Shown here: piece by piece, positions 6,918 to 8,410 of the stretch
How the letters are laid out: each line of letters opens with the position of its first letter
Position numbering within the stretch: position 1 is the first letter of the stretch
Assembly: GCA_900313285.1 (NCBI GenBank)
Contig: OMQP01000033.1
Coordinates: 1 to 8,410, forward strand
DNA from: an uncultured Pseudomonadota bacterium
GTDB taxonomy: Bacteria > Pseudomonadota > Alphaproteobacteria > Rs-D84
Length of the DNA stretch: 8,410 nucleotides
Direction of reading: 5' to 3'
Program-made: the position numbers and the translations under genes
The notes under the pieces: model-generated
Databases searched by the model: none
What the model saw: the letters and a program-made list of their open reading frames with translations, nothing else
What the model was told of the DNA's origin: nothing

Positions 6918-6942
6918 TAAAAAAACCGGCAAATGCCGGTTT
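6918..6942 (-). terminator. Intrinsic terminator of the tRNA-Thr/DUF805 transcript
   Basis: An 8-bp stem, AAACCGGC pairing with GCCGGTTT, surrounds the loop ATTT and is followed on the minus strand by a run of seven T's that includes the last bases of the stem. It starts three bases beyond the DUF805 stop codon. The core ACCGGCAAATGCCGGT (plus strand) is identical to that of the terminator at 4888-4915. It separates the upstream unit from the aspS promoter. Confidence 0.9.
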
Positions 6943-6945
6943 GTT

Positions 6946-7389
6946 TTACATACGTGGTGCACCAAATCTGTTTGATTTTGAATCACCCTGTATACACATA
7001 AGAACTATCAGTATAATCGCACCGATTATTGGCAATAATATCCACAGATAATTCCATGCAGATCTGTTTGTATCATGCAAACGACGAACCCCTAAACAGA
7101 ATGATGGTACTAACGTTGCAAAAGTCCATGCCCAACCTATAACATCTGCCAGATATTCGAAAAGCACGAAAAATATTTCTGAACCAGTCAAAGCAGCTAA
7201 AAAACCACCGATAAAAAGCAAAACAAAACTAAAAGCGAAAGGCAAAGCAAAACAGTAAAACAAGAACACCCACCAATATTCACTTCGACGAGCGCGTCCC
7301 CAACCAGCATAATCAACCCAGAAATTTTTTAGTGCAAAACTGATTGTTCCTGTATCTATTTTTTGTGCTTTTGTTTTTTTAGAAACCAT
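6946..7389 (-). CDS. DUF805-family inner-membrane protein
   Basis: This 147-residue membrane protein belongs to the DUF805 family (YhaH/YhaI-like), whose biochemical role is not established. Family marks are FWVDYAGWGRARRSEYWW (23-40), VRRLHDTNRSAW (101-112) and the C-terminal NRFG (140-143). Hydrophobic stretches at about 39-67, 71-100 and 113-132 suggest three or four membrane helices. The ATG has a good ribosome binding site, AAAGGG, six bases upstream. The gene starts 27 nt after the 3' end of the tRNA-Thr gene, with no terminator between and no clear promoter of its own, so it is probably transcribed from the tRNA promoter and released by RNA processing. A hairpin terminator follows directly. 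Confidence 0.88.
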   Translation of the reverse strand: MVSKKTKAQKIDTGTISFALKNFWVDYAGWGRARRSEYWWVFLFYCFALPFAFSFVLLFIGGFLAALTGSEIFFVLFEYLADVIGWAWTFATLVPSFCLGVRRLHDTNRSAWNYLWILLPIIGAIILIVLMCIQGDSKSNRFGAPRM

Positions 7390-7416
7390 CTTTCACCCTT
7401 TCCTTAGAATTTTATA

Positions 7417-7490
7417 TGGTGCCCTAAACAAGAATCGGACTTGTGACTCGTCCTTACCAAGGACGTGTTTTACCACTAGACTATTAGGGC
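7417..7490 (-). tRNA. tRNA-Thr (anticodon GGU), CCA encoded
   Basis: The minus strand folds into a 74-nt cloverleaf. The acceptor stem is GCCCTAA/TTAGGGC (7 bp, perfect) and the anticodon stem CGTCC/GGACG with loop TTGGTAA, giving anticodon GGU for Thr codons ACC and ACU. The T-stem is ACAAG/CTTGT, followed by discriminator A and a gene-encoded CCA. First pairs G1-C72 and C2-G71 agree with known threonyl-tRNA synthetase identity elements. Two deviations stand out. The D-stem GTCT/AAAC has a C-A mismatch, and the T-loop reads TCCGATT, with C where the nearly universal U55 (the pseudouridine site) should be. The short body (4-nt variable loop, D-loop AGTGGTA) resembles a tRNA-Gly(GCC) frame more than typical bacterial tRNA-Thr. 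It is probably functional. Confidence 0.92.
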
Positions 7491-7500
7491 AACGCAGATA

Positions 7501-7528
7501 ATTATACCTATGAATACCTAAAAATCAA
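7501..7528 (-). promoter_or_regulatory. tRNA-Thr promoter
   Basis: On the minus strand, TTGATT (7528-7523), a 16-nt spacer and a perfect TATAAT (7506-7501) lie so that transcription should start about four bases before the mature tRNA 5' end. The bases between the -10 box and the start (TATCTGCG) include G/C at the start-proximal end, as in growth-rate-controlled stable-RNA promoters, though this is weak evidence. The promoter fills the 50-bp gap after the AlkD-like gene, and I see no separate terminator for that gene there. Confidence 0.7.
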
Positions 7529-7540
7529 CATAAAAACAAA

Positions 7541-8218
7541 TCAGCGTAACCCGCGTAATATTTCTTTGTTTTTATTTGGAACGCGATATGATTCTAATGA
7601 CTTTTGAATTGCATGATTTCTTGTCCATTCATCTAAAACATTCAATTTAAAATATGGTAAAATTCTGTCAAATTGTTTGGCTGCGGCTGTTGCAAAATAC
7701 CAGGCACGCATCATATTTATATAATATTCATCTGTTTTTATATTTGCGACCATATCTGCATATTTTTCATCAAATTTATCATCCAACCAATATTGCATTA
7801 AAACTTTGATTGCAAAACGCACAGTATAAACTTCTTTCGACTTAATCCATTTTGATACATATCTGTATAATAAATCTAAATTCTTTTTGAATATTTTAGG
7901 ATTTAATTGGTCACATGTTGCCCAATTATCTATATACGGTAAAAATCGTGATAATTCTTTAATTAAAATATCAAAATCTTTTATTTCGGATAATATGAAC
8001 GCATGCAGTTGGTTTTCTTCGAAATATTTATGTGGTAAATGCAAAATAAAACCTTTGTATTCACCAGATTTAATTAAATCTTTTGCAAATTTACGAAGTG
8101 CTGGTGTACGCACACCAATAAAACAATCACGCGAAATATTTGGAATTAACTTTGCACCAAAATCGCCATATGCGGCATCTGCCATCGAATACAAAGTTTT
8201 CAAAATATCTTTTTTCAT
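7541..8218 (-). CDS. AlkD-family DNA alkylation repair protein
   Basis: This HEAT-like-repeat protein belongs to the DNA alkylation repair family (PF08713). Characterised AlkD enzymes remove positively charged alkyl lesions such as 3- and 7-alkylpurines from DNA without flipping the base. With the start used here it has 225 residues, normal for the family. Conserved stretches are IGVRTPALRKFAK (34-46), LPHKYFEENQLHAF (61-74), LPYIDNWATCDQL (93-105), YTVRFAIKVLMQYWLD (131-146) and MMRAWYFATAAAKQF (169-183). W99, D103 (spaced W-x3-D) and W173 correspond to the catalytic-site Trp/Asp/Trp set of Bacillus AlkD, so it looks active. I chose ATG 8218, which forms TAATG with the stop of the upstream zinc-ribbon gene; an in-frame ATG at 8230 would overlap that gene by 13 nt. 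Translational coupling is likely. Confidence 0.92.
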   Translation of the reverse strand: MKKDILKTLYSMADAAYGDFGAKLIPNISRDCFIGVRTPALRKFAKDLIKSGEYKGFILHLPHKYFEENQLHAFILSEIKDFDILIKELSRFLPYIDNWATCDQLNPKIFKKNLDLLYRYVSKWIKSKEVYTVRFAIKVLMQYWLDDKFDEKYADMVANIKTDEYYINMMRAWYFATAAAKQFDRILPYFKLNVLDEWTRNHAIQKSLESYRVPNKNKEILRGLR

Positions 8219-8410
8219 TATTTTTTCCATCTTTTTAGCGTTGGAAAAACAGTTTCACAATGATGACGCATTTGTTTTTCAGTCATACCAGCTTGCGCAT
8301 AAAAAGGGACATTCATTTCAATATATTCTTCCATTGTAACATTATCTATAAATTCGCCATTTTTATAACAATAAATACAATAATCTGAATTCTTAGAACC
8401 ATCTTTATTT
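8218..8410 (-). CDS. Zinc-ribbon domain protein, C-terminal part (5' end outside window)
   Basis: An open frame enters from the right edge and ends at TAA (8220-8218). The visible 63 residues run from NKDGSKNSDYCIYC through TMEEYIEMNVPF to PTLKRWKK. This matches the small putative zinc-ribbon family (PF12674, Zn_ribbon_2), whose members are usually about 80-90 residues with an N-terminal CxSCGMP motif, the motif NxDGSxNxxYCxYCY and a C-terminal PTLKRWK. The second metal pair, CIYC, is visible; the first would lie just beyond the window. The family's function is not established; zinc binding is expected. It is the upstream partner of the AlkD-like gene, sharing the TAATG stop/start overlap, so the two are made from one transcript. 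Family assignment is from memory of the motif. Confidence 0.82.
   Translation of the reverse strand, partial: NKDGSKNSDYCIYCYKNGEFIDNVTMEEYIEMNVPFYAQAGMTEKQMRHHCETVFPTLKRWKK

Noticed and set aside
8219..8230. ATG at 8230 as the start of the AlkD-like protein
   Set aside because: It would overlap the zinc-ribbon gene by 13 nt without a Shine-Dalgarno. The ATG at 8218 forms a TAATG overlap and begins the usual family N-terminus (MKKDILKTLY), so it was preferred.
7887..8339. A 150-codon plus-strand frame opposite the AlkD-like gene
   Set aside because: It runs antisense across two conserved genes (AlkD-like and zinc ribbon) and its translation resembles nothing known, so it is a shadow frame.

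Overview
The window is AT-rich DNA that most likely comes from an uncultured, gut-type alphaproteobacterium with a reduced, low-GC genome. This assignment is inferred. The aspartyl-tRNA synthetase has alphaproteobacterial signatures (HRKRDHG, LRREKLHKNI, EFYQLDLEMSF, HNPFS, QDLLMG). The AsmA-type protein implies a Gram-negative double membrane. The AlkD-family and zinc-ribbon pair at the right end resembles proteins common in gut Firmicutes and Bacteroidetes.

Layout, left to right. A small basic protein of unknown function (7-330, minus) lies 12 nt downstream of uvrB (343-2358, minus). uvrB is divergent, across 48 bp, from an 825-residue AsmA-like envelope protein (2407-4884, plus). That gene converges on aspS (4927-6690, minus), and a strong bidirectional hairpin terminator lies between them. 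Upstream of aspS is a 255-nt leader region with its own promoter and a T-box-like element. Next come a DUF805 membrane protein (6946-7389, minus) and a tRNA-Thr(GGU) gene (7417-7490, minus) with its own promoter. The right end holds a probable translationally coupled pair: a partial zinc-ribbon protein (8218-8410, minus, 5' end outside the window) and an AlkD-family DNA alkylation repair protein (7541-8218, minus).

Functionally, two genes deal with DNA damage (uvrB and the AlkD-like gene), two loci with translation (aspS and tRNA-Thr), and one with envelope lipid homeostasis (the AsmA-like gene). No prophage, transposon, CRISPR array or toxin-antitoxin module is visible.

The most notable signal is the aspS leader. 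It carries the T-box core AGGGTGGCACCGCG and the matching downstream strand GCGCCCCTG. Together these can fold into the canonical T-box antiterminator: two helices around a 7-nt UGGCACC bulge. The variable bulge base is C, which fits the G discriminator of tRNA-Asp and tRNA-Asn. A classical long Stem I is not evident, and no U-tract terminator follows. A set of mutually exclusive GGUG/CACC pairings reaching the Shine-Dalgarno sequence suggests a compact switch acting on translation. T-boxes are best known from Gram-positive bacteria, so one on an alphaproteobacterial aspS deserves checking.
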